Shown here: one piece after another, positions 7,450-15,812 of the stretch
Layout of the letters: each line of letters begins with the position of its first letter
Numbering within the stretch: position 1 is the first letter of the stretch
Made by a program: the position numbers and the translations under genes
The notes under the pieces: model-generated
The model's database searches: none
What the model was told of the DNA's origin: nothing
Seen by the model: only the letters and a program-made list of their open reading frames with translations
NCBI GenBank assembly: GCA_947629285.1
Contig: CANRDA010000084.1
Coordinates: 1-20,796 of the forward strand
Reading direction: 5' to 3'
Source: an uncultured Bacilli bacterium
GTDB lineage: Bacteria; Bacillota_I; Bacilli_A; RF39; UBA660
DNA length: 20,796 nucleotides

Positions 7450-8334
7450 CTAAGGTTTAATTAGTTTTCCTTCTTTTAACAGTTGTAATAATTTTGTATT
7501 TTGGGTTTTAGTTCCTACATAATCACTTATTCCGTTTAACCTTGCTACTTTAGTTCTATAACTATATGAAGAACTTTCATTTAACGATTTTAATGCATCT
7601 ACTATTGAGGTACTATTTCCAGTATATCTTTTAAAATAATTTAGGTTATTAGAAATTTTTAATTTCTGCCCTACAATTATCAAATTTTTATTTTTAATTC
7701 CATTTAAACTAGCTATACTATCAACTGTAGTATTATACATTTTAGCAATTTTATATAAAGTATCTCCTTGTTTTACAACATATGTAATATTAGTTATATC
7801 TTCACTTAATATATCAGTTTTTATAAATTTATAACCTCCATCATTAATTACCTTAACTGTGTCTAATAAAAATAAAGCATTATAAACGTCATATTGATTA
7901 TTTATACACCAATTTCCATCACTGTTCTTATACCAACCTGTACCTGTAAATTTACCTTTTCCTACTGTTAGATGTATATGGTTTCCAGTTGCATATCCCT
8001 TAGTTCCTTCTTTGTAATAAACTTCTCCCTGTTTAACTATATCTCCTACTTTTAAATTAGATACATCATCTGAATGCATTGTAAGTATTGTCATATAATC
8101 TATAGTTCCATCCGCATAAAGTACTTTATCCTTAGATTCTAACCATACCTGATTTGCATCTTTAGTATAAATTTTTTTTATTACTCCTGTGAATGGAGCT
8201 TTTAAAGTATCAATTCCTGTATCCTTACCAGATAAATCAATTGCTTTGCTCCCTTTATGAGAAAATGAATTATTTGCCTTTTGAGATATATTTAAATAAT
8301 CCATCATAAACACAGCTTTTTCTATTTTACTCAC
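7450..8334 (-). CDS. Phage-type lysin: M23 endopeptidase, LysM, C-terminal wall-binding domain
   Basis: This 294-residue peptidoglycan hydrolase starts at GTG 8334, directly after the holin stop and behind a strong GGGAGGTGAT site. Residues about 10-160 form an M23 (LytM-like) zinc endopeptidase domain with His26, Asp33 and the HxH motif NHIH (His119/His121) as likely metal and catalytic residues. A LysM repeat spans about 184-228 (YVVKQGDTLYKIA). The end (about 233-294, with YTGNSTSIVDALKSL and GTKTQNTKLLQLLKEGKL) resembles a small domain seen at the C terminus of many Firmicute phage lysins and probably binds the wall. There is no signal peptide, so export would need the holin or cell lysis. 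No other phage genes are nearby, which suggests a remnant or domesticated lysis cassette. Confidence 0.9.
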   Translation of the reverse strand: MSKIEKAVFMMDYLNISQKANNSFSHKGSKAIDLSGKDTGIDTLKAPFTGVIKKIYTKDANQVWLESKDKVLYADGTIDYMTILTMHSDDVSNLKVGDIVKQGEVYYKEGTKGYATGNHIHLTVGKGKFTGTGWYKNSDGNWCINNQYDVYNALFLLDTVKVINDGGYKFIKTDILSEDITNITYVVKQGDTLYKIAKMYNTTVDSIASLNGIKNKNLIIVGQKLKISNNLNYFKRYTGNSTSIVDALKSLNESSSYSYRTKVARLNGISDYVGTKTQNTKLLQLLKEGKLIKP

Positions 8335-8574
8335 TTAATCACCTCCCTTTTTTAACTTTTCAATATCTTTTGCTACCTCATCATAAGTATTCTTTATTTT
8401 ATCAACATCAAATTTATATTCTATAGTGTATGAAATAGCAGCAGCAACAGTGCCTACTATACTTGCTATAATACCAATTTTACCTCCAAGCTGAGTTATA
8501 ACCATTGTAAGAGTTACTAAATTTGCAAGCATAGCAAGCCAAAACTTTTTTGATTTTATATTTATTTTATTCAT
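8335..8574 (-). CDS. Phage holin, phi LC3-like
   Basis: This 79-residue protein starts at ATG 8574 behind GGAGGTG; an in-frame GTG 12 bases upstream is less likely because the binding site would lie within the reading frame. The N-terminal INIKSKKFWLAMLANL matches the pattern of the phi LC3 holin family (Asn-Trp/Lys-x-Lys-x-Lys-x-FW). Two transmembrane segments lie at about 12-31 and 35-53, followed by a charged, helical C terminus. Holins form membrane lesions that release the lysin; the lysin gene follows with no gap. The pair has its own promoter and sits between dnaI and a GH31-family gene. Confidence 0.85.
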   Translation of the reverse strand: MNKINIKSKKFWLAMLANLVTLTMVITQLGGKIGIIASIVGTVAAAISYTIEYKFDVDKIKNTYDEVAKDIEKLKKGGD

Positions 8575-8617
8575 AAGCACCTCCACTATATCTTATTAAC
8601 ATTTTAACTTTATGAAA

Positions 8618-8646
8618 ATTATATACGAACTAAAAATTTAAAACAA
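8618..8646 (-). promoter_or_regulatory. Promoter of the holin-lysin pair
   Basis: TTGTTT at 8646-8641 and TATAAT at 8623-8618 are 17 bases apart, about 44 bases before the holin ATG. The -35 box overlaps the T run of the dnaI terminator. Confidence 0.65.
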
Positions 8647-8671
8647 AAAAAACGATAACTTGTAGTCATCG
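8644..8671 (-). terminator. Intrinsic terminator after dnaI
   Basis: On the minus strand CGATGACT and AGTTATCG form an 8-bp stem with a 3-base loop, followed by eight T. It begins one base after the dnaI stop and separates dnaI from the holin gene. Confidence 0.85.
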
Positions 8672-9568
8672 CTATTTCCTCAAATTTTTACTAATCATCT
8701 CTAAATCACATGTAAGTTGTTCTATTCTTGATATAATTCTTTTAGCCTTAACTTCATCAACACCACTCTTTGAGTTAGATAAGTGACTTTCTAACTCTTT
8801 TAAATTAAGATTAGAGCTAAAAAATGTAGTTAAGTTATTGTCCATCCTATACTGAAGTAATGGGCATAATACTTCATCTCTGTTCCAAACAGTAATAGCT
8901 TCTGCACCTATATCGTCTATAAGAAGTATTGGAACTTTTTTTACATATTCAAACTTATCCTTAAACTCATCATCGAATGTTTCTCTTAAAAACTCAGGCC
9001 AAAAAACTATACAACTTTTTATTCCACTTTTTGCAAGTTCATTAAATATAGCAGCGATTAAATATGTTTTCCCACATCCAAAATTACCGTGCAGGTAAAG
9101 ACCCTTACCTGTTTTAGTCTCTTCGTATTCATCTAAAAAGTCCATTAGATAATTAATTACTTGAAATCTATTTTTATCAGTCTTATATATTTTATCGAGT
9201 GATGCATCTTTTATATATTCTGGTGTGTCAAAAAACTTAATATTTTCTAAATGTTTACTTTTCTTATCCATTATAGTTTTATATTTACAAGGTTTATATT
9301 CAAAAGATATATTACCATCTACATTAACTGGTAAATAACAGAATCCTTCTACTTTATTAGCGCATTCAAGTAAACCTTTACAGTTTTTACAGTGTTCAAA
9401 CTCTAAACTGCATTCCTCAAGTATAGATGTATACTTTTTTAAATATTCTTTATCCATTTTTAAATTTTTAGTAATTGTTTTAAAATTAGTATTTTTTAAA
9501 GCATTATCATATTCATTATCTAAATCTGTTAAGTTCTCACTAGTTAAATCCTCTAAAACATTATGCAT
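8672..9568 (-). CDS. dnaI: Primosomal helicase loader DnaI
   Basis: DnaI is the AAA+ loader that places the replicative helicase on DNA during initiation and restart, acting with DnaB and DnaD. The 298 residues match the family length. The N-terminal half carries Cys residues at 53, 60, 63, 69 and 77 plus Cys94, fitting the zinc-binding helicase-interaction domain. The C-terminal ATPase domain has Walker A GNFGCGKT (161-168), Walker B ILLIDD (214-219) and a sensor-like SSN at 251-253. The start at ATG 9568 has GGTGAT 3 bases upstream, lying in the last codons of dnaB, and the gap from the dnaB stop is only 4 bases, so the two are co-translated. Confidence 0.95.
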   Translation of the reverse strand: MHNVLEDLTSENLTDLDNEYDNALKNTNFKTITKNLKMDKEYLKKYTSILEECSLEFEHCKNCKGLLECANKVEGFCYLPVNVDGNISFEYKPCKYKTIMDKKSKHLENIKFFDTPEYIKDASLDKIYKTDKNRFQVINYLMDFLDEYEETKTGKGLYLHGNFGCGKTYLIAAIFNELAKSGIKSCIVFWPEFLRETFDDEFKDKFEYVKKVPILLIDDIGAEAITVWNRDEVLCPLLQYRMDNNLTTFFSSNLNLKELESHLSNSKSGVDEVKAKRIISRIEQLTCDLEMISKNLRK

Positions 9569-9572
9569 AACA

Positions 9573-10835
9573 TCACCTTTTCATACGACTTTCTAATTTT
9601 TTTATCTCTTCATCTGTTGCAGTATCTTCTTTTATATCTTTATCTACCCAATCAGGTTTTATAGACTTTTTAACACTTACATTTTTCTTTTTACTTTTAT
9701 ATTCTTTTTCTGCTATCTCCATAGCAGCTTCTACTGTTTCAATCCCACTCTTACTCCACTGTGAGGCTATTGCCTCTACAAAAGGTTTAATAAGTTTATT
9801 ATTATTTATTTTAAGTACATAATCTATAAGTACATTAACTACTCCAGGTTTTAAGTTAAGGTCAATTAATAAATATGAAATAATTGCTAAATCACTACTA
9901 GTAGGATTACCTGTTTTATATTTACTATTTATAAAATCATAAGGACTTGTAGTTTCAAATAGATGTATTATTTTATCTCTATTAGATGTATTATATGATT
10001 CTTTTCTTAAATACTCAGGCTGAGTTTTATATATCATACTTGGAAGTTTTCCCATGTTATCATATCTATAATATTTATTAGCATTCTCCTGTAATAATTT
10101 TTTATCTATAGTATGTTTTTCAGTTATAGAATTTCTAATAAGTTCTATCATATCATCGTTTTCATAGTTATATATGTAAGATATTTTATATAAGAAATCT
10201 TTCATATCTTTAGTAATTGATTTTTTATTTAATATATCATCACTTATTAAACTAAGTATAGTATTTATATCTATTTTTGATAATAACTCTAATTTCCTTG
10301 ATGACCTTCCCCTTATATCATATATTAGATTATCACTCATAGGCACACTAGAATAGTCAAATATATCACTAAATTTTTTAGTTATATCTTCATATTCTTT
10401 TAAATTTACTTTAGGTACTTTAAAGAAGTTTATTACTCTTTCGTATTCTAGTTTCCCAACAACACTAAATAGTGCCATATTAAGTAATGGATTATTAATA
10501 AACTCAGATGCAGTTAAAGGAGAATATAGTTCATATACATAACTATTTATATTACCTTTTTTTACATATGCTTTGACAAGTCCAATTGCTTCTAATCTAT
10601 CTAGTGAATCTGTTAACTCTGCATTACTTATAAGCATATCTCTGAGTAGATGGTGGTGTGTCCACTCATTTGAAAGAAGTTCAGACTTATCTAAATAAGA
10701 CCATAGAGTATAATATAAACTTATACTTGTTGAACCTATTATAGGTTGATATAAAAGTATTAATATATTTCTATCTTTTTCACTTAAAATAGTTTTATTA
10801 ATAACTATAAAAGTATCTGCTGGAAGTACATTCAT
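9573..10835 (-). CDS. dnaB: Replication initiation and membrane attachment protein DnaB
   Basis: This 420-residue protein is the Firmicute DnaB type (not the helicase). It helps load the helicase at oriC and links initiation to the membrane in B. subtilis. The N-terminal part (about 1-110) looks like a winged-helix DDBH1 region. The DnaB/DnaD-type DDBH2 domain lies at about 288-378, with FETTSPYDFINSKY and a conserved helical SDLAIISYLL segment, followed by a basic C terminus. The start is set at ATG 10835, which has AGGTGAT 3 bases before it. An extension to 10907 is rejected because it would overlap the end of the upstream gene and has no good site. It is followed directly by dnaI, the usual partner order. 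Confidence 0.9.
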   Translation of the reverse strand: MNVLPADTFIVINKTILSEKDRNILILLYQPIIGSTSISLYYTLWSYLDKSELLSNEWTHHHLLRDMLISNAELTDSLDRLEAIGLVKAYVKKGNINSYVYELYSPLTASEFINNPLLNMALFSVVGKLEYERVINFFKVPKVNLKEYEDITKKFSDIFDYSSVPMSDNLIYDIRGRSSRKLELLSKIDINTILSLISDDILNKKSITKDMKDFLYKISYIYNYENDDMIELIRNSITEKHTIDKKLLQENANKYYRYDNMGKLPSMIYKTQPEYLRKESYNTSNRDKIIHLFETTSPYDFINSKYKTGNPTSSDLAIISYLLIDLNLKPGVVNVLIDYVLKINNNKLIKPFVEAIASQWSKSGIETVEAAMEIAEKEYKSKKKNVSVKKSIKPDWVDKDIKEDTATDEEIKKLESRMKR

Positions 10836-10848
10836 AATATCACCTGAC

Positions 10849-10877
10849 AATATATAGTTTAACATATTTAAGGTTAA
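10849..10877 (-). promoter_or_regulatory. Possible promoter of dnaB-dnaI
   Basis: TTAACC at 10877-10872 and TATATT at 10854-10849 are 17 bases apart, shortly before the dnaB start. The match is moderate in an AT-rich background. Confidence 0.35.
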
Positions 10878-10902
10878 AAAAAAAGAATTAAACACTTCTT
10901 TT
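10873..10902 (-). terminator. Weak hairpin at the end of the TPM-domain gene
   Basis: AAAAGAA and TTCTTTT (10896-10902 with 10881-10887) can pair around the stop codon and are followed by a T run. With one G-C pair it is at best a leaky terminator, so part of the transcript could continue into dnaB. Confidence 0.35.
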
Positions 10903-11598
10903 ATCATTTAATCCTTTTTTCTTTGTATTAGTAGTTATAAATTTTTTACCATTTGTATTTATTACTACACTATCTTTTTTTACATAACAAATAACATTAT
11001 CTTTTTTTATTTTATTTTTATGCATCATAATTATAAATATATTTAATACTGTAGAAATTAATAAAGATACAACTATTATTAAAAACCAATTTATTTTAGA
11101 TAATATATTTTGATTATTACTAATATTATACGACTGTTGTGTGTACTTATTAGAATAATCAATAAATATATCTATTTTATTGTTATAATTATCAGTTGTA
11201 CTTGCAGCATTTATTATATTATTAATCTCATCATCATTATATAATTTTTCTGCATCTCCATATGCCTTAATATATATTTGTTCTAAATTATCTTTTAAGT
11301 TTATAACCATCATCATTGCACTTTTATTATTTCCTATACCAAAACCATTTGTATTATAAAATGTATCTAAATAATCTTCAACACTTTTTTGTTCAAAATA
11401 CTTAACAGTTATAACAGCCATATCAACTTTATTATTATTTATATAATTTTCTATTTGTTCTTTAATTTGATTTTCTTGTTTACTACTTAACACTTGTGCA
11501 TAATCATATACTTTTATACTAGTATCAAATTCAATCGCACTAACATTTTTTATACCTATTAATAACAATAAAAATATAAATATATATGCTTTTCTCAT
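10888..11598 (-). CDS. TPM-domain membrane protein, YdjH-like
   Basis: The 236-residue protein has a signal peptide (1-21), then an extracytoplasmic TPM (YgcG/Psb32) domain at about 25-150 with VYDYAQVLS and NTNGFGIGNNKSAMMMVI, which are family hallmarks. A single transmembrane helix at about 171-192 and a basic cytoplasmic tail follow. TPM domains occur in membrane-stress and photosystem-repair proteins, often next to zinc-ribbon partners. The gene overlaps the upstream zinc-ribbon gene by ATGA, so the two are coupled. Length and order match B. subtilis YdjG-YdjH, partners of PspA in that species. Neither PspA nor a YdjI-like protein is in the window. Start: GGTGAT, 3 bases, ATG. Confidence 0.8.
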   Translation of the reverse strand: MRKAYIFIFLLLLIGIKNVSAIEFDTSIKVYDYAQVLSSKQENQIKEQIENYINNNKVDMAVITVKYFEQKSVEDYLDTFYNTNGFGIGNNKSAMMMVINLKDNLEQIYIKAYGDAEKLYNDDEINNIINAASTTDNYNNKIDIFIDYSNKYTQQSYNISNNQNILSKINWFLIIVVSLLISTVLNIFIIMMHKNKIKKDNVICYVKKDSVVINTNGKKFITTNTKKKGLNDKRSV

Positions 11599-12569
11599 GA
11601 TATCACCTTTAAATAATTTAATATAAATAATATAATAAACGTTAATATAAAAGTAATTATAAATATAATAATTGTTTTTTTCAAATTTCTTGGAACTATA
11701 CCTGTAGATTTTCCAGTTTGTCCATTTACAATAAATTTATATTTTTGACCATTGTATTTTACAATTAAAAGCCAAATTGGCACTAATATATTTATTGCTT
11801 TTAATTTATTTAAGTTAACAGAATTGTTTATAGTAGATATTTCATCGTAATCTTTTATATCATTTTTTAATTGATTTTCAAAGCATTCTTTTGCCTTTTT
11901 TATAGATTTATCTACTAACTCTTCTTTTGTATAATCAGTTATTTGAATTAAATCTGTTAATGAAGAATCAAATTTTTTTATTTCTTTATAATCGAAAGGT
12001 TCAACATCACTTACAATATCTTCTTTGACAGAGGCTACTGGCATATTTTCTATGGTCATTTTGCCTCCTCTAATCTCTTTATATTTATCGCATTTAGTAT
12101 ACTTATATCCACCACTTAACCATTTTGACACCAGACTACATTCGTATTCCACAACACCAATTGCATCAAAGTCATATAAAGTAATGGGTACATATATAGC
12201 AGTCACATTATTTAAATTACTTGATTTAAATTCTTTAGACTTAAGCCATTTATTTCTATATATTTTTTTTAAAGTGTTAATAGCATCATTCTTTGATATT
12301 TTAAATGGTATTATATAGTCTGCATTGTAACTACTCAATACTGATTGCTCTATATTTTGGCTATTACAATATATACAATTATTTACAGCAGTTTGTTTTT
12401 TTGAAATAAGCTTTGCTCCACAATTTTTACACATATAAAGATTAAATTGATTGCTTATATTAAATTCCTCTAAATTAAATTTAGCTCTACAATATTCACA
12501 CTCTAAACTTCCATTTAATGAATTATATTTTAGCATAGCACCACATTTAGGGCACTTTCTTTCATTCAT
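11595..12569 (-). CDS. Double zinc-ribbon, C-terminal membrane-anchored protein, YdjG-like
   Basis: The 324-residue protein starts at ATG 12569 (GGTGAT, 3 bases, ATG); a start 18 bases upstream lacks a site. Two zinc ribbons lie at the N terminus: C6/C9 with C24/C27, and C47/C50 with C65/C68. A long soluble region of unknown fold follows (about 75-290, with YIIPFKISK and VYVPITLY-like strands: AIYVPITLYDFDA). One transmembrane helix lies near residues 297-319. The layout and size resemble YdjG of B. subtilis, found with YdjH in a PspA-linked membrane-stress operon. It overlaps the YdjH-like gene by four bases. The first gene of a run that leads into dnaB-dnaI. Confidence 0.75.
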   Translation of the reverse strand: MNERKCPKCGAMLKYNSLNGSLECEYCRAKFNLEEFNISNQFNLYMCKNCGAKLISKKQTAVNNCIYCNSQNIEQSVLSSYNADYIIPFKISKNDAINTLKKIYRNKWLKSKEFKSSNLNNVTAIYVPITLYDFDAIGVVEYECSLVSKWLSGGYKYTKCDKYKEIRGGKMTIENMPVASVKEDIVSDVEPFDYKEIKKFDSSLTDLIQITDYTKEELVDKSIKKAKECFENQLKNDIKDYDEISTINNSVNLNKLKAINILVPIWLLIVKYNGQKYKFIVNGQTGKSTGIVPRNLKKTIIIFIITFILTFIILFILNYLKVIS

Positions 12570-12588
12570 ACTATCACCACTTAACATA

Positions 12589-12597
12589 AGTATAGCA
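12589..12597 (-). promoter_or_regulatory. Extended -10 promoter of the YdjG-like gene
   Basis: TGCTATACT (12597-12589) is an extended -10 element about 20 bases before the start codon. The -35 region (TATTAC at 17 bases) is weak. Confidence 0.45.
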
Positions 12598-12603
12598 CAG
12601 AAA

Positions 12604-12636
12604 AAAAATAAGTAATATGTGTTTTACTTATTTTTT
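12604..12636. terminator. AT-rich hairpin terminator after yutD
   Basis: AAAAATAAGTAA and its complement around 12624-12636 form a 12-bp perfect stem with an 8-base loop, flanked by A and T runs so that it could work on both strands. It lies 14 bases after the yutD stop and before the promoter of the YdjG-like gene. Confidence 0.65.
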
Positions 12637-12649
12637 ATTTATTTTACCT

Positions 12650-12931
12650 TTATTTTACGTCTTTAACTTTCTCGAGTATAAAGTATTTACACTCATAACT
12701 ACATAAATTTTTTATATAGTCATCTTTAAACTTTATATCGTTTATTTTATTACATATTTTATTTAATTTATTACAAAATCCTTTAAGTCTAAGTTTTCCA
12801 TAAGACCAATCTCCTATTATATAGTCGTATGGTTCAAAGTAATCTGTATATTTTTCTTTAAATGAAGTCTCATCAAAACCATCTTTATATTCTTCTATTA
12901 GCTTATATCTATTATTATCTATTTCTATCAT
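12650..12931 (-). CDS. yutD: YutD family protein
   Basis: The 93-residue protein shows the YutD (DUF1027) signature: YKLIEEYKDGF, FKEKYTDYFEPYDYIIGDW and YGKLRLKGF, in that order. The family is widespread in low-GC Firmicutes and its molecular role is not established. The C-terminal third is rich in Lys, Asn and Cys and diverges from the core. The start ATG overlaps the stop of the upstream DUF4015 gene (ATGA), with an AAGGAG site inside that gene, so translation is coupled. Confidence 0.88.
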   Translation of the reverse strand: MIEIDNNRYKLIEEYKDGFDETSFKEKYTDYFEPYDYIIGDWSYGKLRLKGFCNKLNKICNKINDIKFKDDYIKNLCSYECKYFILEKVKDVK

Positions 12932-14610
12932 TTGTACTCCTTTTTAAAGGCTTCCTTAACCTCATTATATTTATCTAAGTTTGAACTTGAATTCCAAGTC
13001 ATATATCCTCCAGTAAGTCCATTATCATATAAAGCTTGTATCTCATCAGATACTTTAGCTGCATCGTATACTACGCTTGGAGTTTTAACTGAATTATATG
13101 TCTGTATCCATGTCCTAACAACTGCTGGGGTTGGAATTTTTTCTTGTTTCGTTTTAACGTATTTACCCCACTCGTTTAAAACTTTATATGGAACTGTCCA
13201 TACTACTTCTTCTATTCCGTATTCATGTGCGTTAAAATGGTCTGGATATGGCATACCACTTATTACATCGGCAACATTAGATATTGCAGCCCAAAACTGT
13301 CCATAAGCAGTAACATAATTTGATGCACTCTCACCAAACACATCTATTGATACATAAGCACCCACACTGTGTATTTCATCACAAGCATACATAACAAAGT
13401 TTTGTATTGCTTCTGCCTTTTCTTCATTATATGTATTTTGTAAATTTATTACACCATCTTTTTCTAAGTTAGTTGTTCTATCTGGAAACCTTACATAATC
13501 GAACTGTATTTCATTAAATCCAATCTCAACAACAGCTTCTTTAGCAAGTTCTACACTAAATTCCCAAACATATCTATTATATGCACTTGGCCAATAAGAG
13601 CCATTATGACTAAAAGGCTCACCATTACTACTTTTAATTGCAACTTCTTTATGGTCACCTACAAAATAAGAATCTTTAAATGTAGTAATTCTACCTATTA
13701 CATAAAAGCCCTCATCCTTAGCTTTTTTAACATATGATTTATAATCTTCAAAACTATTTAAAGCTTTATTATAATTAGTTATAGAATATTCTTCCATTAC
13801 AGGTGAGTTATATGCTGGTGAGGTATTATCTTTTATATCTATAACAAAGGCATTTATATTGTTCTTTTTAGCAAAGTCGATATATTTATCAATATTTCTT
13901 ACTGCTCCACTATTTATATAAAGAGCTCTAACTTCATCTGGCATCTTATTATCTTTAAACTTTGGCTTTTCATATGGGTAGTAATCAAGTTCACTTGCAG
14001 TACCACCTTTTAATGTATTACCCATCTTAGCAAGATATTCTTGAAGTCCATTATTATCATACTTTTTGTCTGCTTCCTCTTTAGTATTTACTAAATATTT
14101 ACCATATACATAGCCCTCTATATCATTATATTTTATTTTATATCTATTAACTATTCCATTTTCATTTACTTTATCAAATCCAAGTATTTCAAGTTTTTCA
14201 CCCTTTTTTATATAAGACTCTATTTTAGATGATGTACTATCTTCATATACTGTTACACCAGTTCTTACATACATCTCTTTTTCTTTAACTACTTCATTTT
14301 TGTCACTAGTTAAATTATTTTCATCTATTAAATAATACTCATCATTATATTTAATCTTTGTATATATATCATCACCCTTTTTCTCCTTGAATTTATACAT
14401 ATACACCAACGTTCCACGACTAACGCTAGCAGATTCTTTATAATCTAAATCATATAAAGTAAGCATTGGCACATTACCAGATATATATTTTTCATTATTT
14501 TTACTAGCACTATTATTCTTTTTAGGTAACATTAATATTATTACAACTATTATAATTATTATTAATATTGGAAGCAAAATATTCTTTTTTAATCTTCTTT
14601 TTTTCTTCAC
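12928..14610 (-). CDS. Membrane-anchored DUF4015 putative glycosidase with SH3-like repeats
   Basis: Residue numbers count from GTG 14610 (560 residues), chosen because GGTGA lies 5 bases upstream; TTG 14622 would add four residues. A basic N terminus is followed by a transmembrane anchor at about 10-28. Two SH3b-like stretches follow (about 45-103 and 110-175, the second ending GYVYGKYL), then the DUF4015 putative glycosyl-hydrolase barrel at about 225-550. Key motifs are VRALYINSGAV, INAFVIDIKD, RITTFKD, FDYVRFP (370-376), YVSIDVFGE and GYMTWNSSS. These acidic positions, especially the Asp of FDYVRFP, are the likely active-site residues. The protein should sit outside the membrane facing the wall; its substrate is unknown, with peptidoglycan or a wall polysaccharide most likely. 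Confidence 0.88.
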   Translation of the reverse strand: MKKKRRLKKNILLPILIIIIIVVIILMLPKKNNSASKNNEKYISGNVPMLTLYDLDYKESASVSRGTLVYMYKFKEKKGDDIYTKIKYNDEYYLIDENNLTSDKNEVVKEKEMYVRTGVTVYEDSTSSKIESYIKKGEKLEILGFDKVNENGIVNRYKIKYNDIEGYVYGKYLVNTKEEADKKYDNNGLQEYLAKMGNTLKGGTASELDYYPYEKPKFKDNKMPDEVRALYINSGAVRNIDKYIDFAKKNNINAFVIDIKDNTSPAYNSPVMEEYSITNYNKALNSFEDYKSYVKKAKDEGFYVIGRITTFKDSYFVGDHKEVAIKSSNGEPFSHNGSYWPSAYNRYVWEFSVELAKEAVVEIGFNEIQFDYVRFPDRTTNLEKDGVINLQNTYNEEKAEAIQNFVMYACDEIHSVGAYVSIDVFGESASNYVTAYGQFWAAISNVADVISGMPYPDHFNAHEYGIEEVVWTVPYKVLNEWGKYVKTKQEKIPTPAVVRTWIQTYNSVKTPSVVYDAAKVSDEIQALYDNGLTGGYMTWNSSSNLDKYNEVKEAFKKEYK

Positions 14611-14626
14611 ACTACTCACCAATTAT

Positions 14627-14635
14627 AGTATAACA
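14627..14635 (-). promoter_or_regulatory. Extended -10 promoter of the DUF4015-yutD operon
   Basis: TGTTATACT (14635-14627) is an extended -10 element just before the gene. The leader would be only about 10 bases, and the -35 region is poor, so an additional upstream start is possible. Confidence 0.4.
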
Positions 14636-14676
14636 CAAATTAAATTTTTTTACACACTAAATTATCTTTATCTATT

Positions 14677-14702
14677 AAAAATCAAAGCATAAATTACTTT
14701 GA
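14677..14702 (-). terminator. Hairpin terminator after the M29 aminopeptidase gene
   Basis: TCAAAG and CTTTGA pair around a 9-base loop and are followed by five T on the minus strand, three bases after the stop codon. Confidence 0.6.
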
Positions 14703-14704
14703 CA

Positions 14705-15811
14705 TTATTCATCATAGTTTAATTGCTTTAATTCATCTAAAACAAACTTACCATCTTTTCTAATTAATACATCATCGAAATATATCTCTCCACCACCATA
14801 TTCTTTAGTTTGTATTAATACTAAATCCCAGTGTATGCTAGAAACATTCCCGTTATCACAATCTTTATAACACATTCCTGGCGTAAAATGAAGACTACCC
14901 ATTATTTTTTCGTCATATAATATATCACCCATAGGACTAGTGATTTTAGGATTAAATCCTAAAGAAAATTCACCAATATATCTTGCACCTTCATCTGTAT
15001 CAAATATCTCTTTTAATAAATCATTATCGCTAGATGAACTGCAATTAACAATTTCTCCATTTTCAAATTCTAATCTAATATTATTAAATATATTTCCTCT
15101 ATATGGACTTGGTGTATTATATGTTATTACTCCATTTACTGTATCTTTTATAGGAGCAGTATAAAGCTCTCCATCAGGTATATTTGCTGTTCCTGTACAA
15201 GGTATTGCTGGCATGCCTTTAATACTAAATGATATATCTGTATCTTTTCCTACTATTCTAACTTTATCTGTACTTTCCATAAGTTTTTTTAATGGTTCAA
15301 TGTCTTTACTCATTCCTTTATAATCTACATTCATAACATCAAGTGAATAATTATAAAAATCATCATATTTCATATGTGCTTTATATGCATCTATAATAGA
15401 TGGATAATTAAGTAATGTCCATCTTCTTTTATTTATTCTAATATCATCTATATCTCTTGATTTTTCTCCTATTTCTTTTCTAATACTAGGTTTAATATTC
15501 TTATCTTCATATTCGTTTTCTGTATAACAAATCCTTATAAAGCAATCAAAATTATCTACTTCATATTTTTTCATTTTAACTATTTCATCAATAGTTTTAC
15601 TATCTGCACTTTCCATGATTAAAGAATTTAATTCATTATCAACTAATTTTACAAAAGGTATTGCTTTATTTTTATATATATCTTTTATTAAGCACTTAAT
15701 AAGAGGAATACACTCTTTATTTTCATATTGTATTAATACCCTATCTCCTTTTTTTACACTTACCGAATAATTTACAATAGTGTTACTTAATTTTTCTATA
15801 CGACTGTCCAT
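14705..15811 (-). CDS. M29 family metalloaminopeptidase (AmpS/AmpT type)
   Basis: This cytosolic enzyme removes N-terminal residues from peptides using a two-metal centre. Residues are counted here from GTG 15817 (370 residues). The likely ligands Glu217 (in PDGELYTAP), Glu283 (IGEFSLGFN), His310 (GSLHFTPG), Tyr317, His329 and Asp331 (SSIHWDLV) keep nearly the spacing known for the Thermus M29 enzyme. Length is a little short of the usual ~400-410. The ATG at 15811 is preferred because AAAGGAG lies 9 bases upstream; GTG 15817 would be only 3 bases away. It diverges from the small plus-strand gene. Confidence 0.92.
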   Translation of the reverse strand: MDSRIEKLSNTIVNYSVSVKKGDRVLIQYENKECIPLIKCLIKDIYKNKAIPFVKLVDNELNSLIMESADSKTIDEIVKMKKYEVDNFDCFIRICYTENEYEDKNIKPSIRKEIGEKSRDIDDIRINKRRWTLLNYPSIIDAYKAHMKYDDFYNYSLDVMNVDYKGMSKDIEPLKKLMESTDKVRIVGKDTDISFSIKGMPAIPCTGTANIPDGELYTAPIKDTVNGVITYNTPSPYRGNIFNNIRLEFENGEIVNCSSSSDNDLLKEIFDTDEGARYIGEFSLGFNPKITSPMGDILYDEKIMGSLHFTPGMCYKDCDNGNVSSIHWDLVLIQTKEYGGGEIYFDDVLIRKDGKFVLDELKQLNYDE

Positions 15812-15812
15812 A

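Noticed and set aside
10836..10907. An N-terminal extension of DnaB starting at 10907
   Set aside because: It would overlap the end of the TPM-domain gene, and the ATG at 10835 has a clear AGGTGAT site and a family-like start.
12932..13306. A 124-codon plus-strand open frame
   Set aside because: It is antisense to the DUF4015 gene, has no convincing ribosome binding site, and the minus-strand frame encodes a recognised family; the same holds for the other plus-strand frames inside minus-strand genes.
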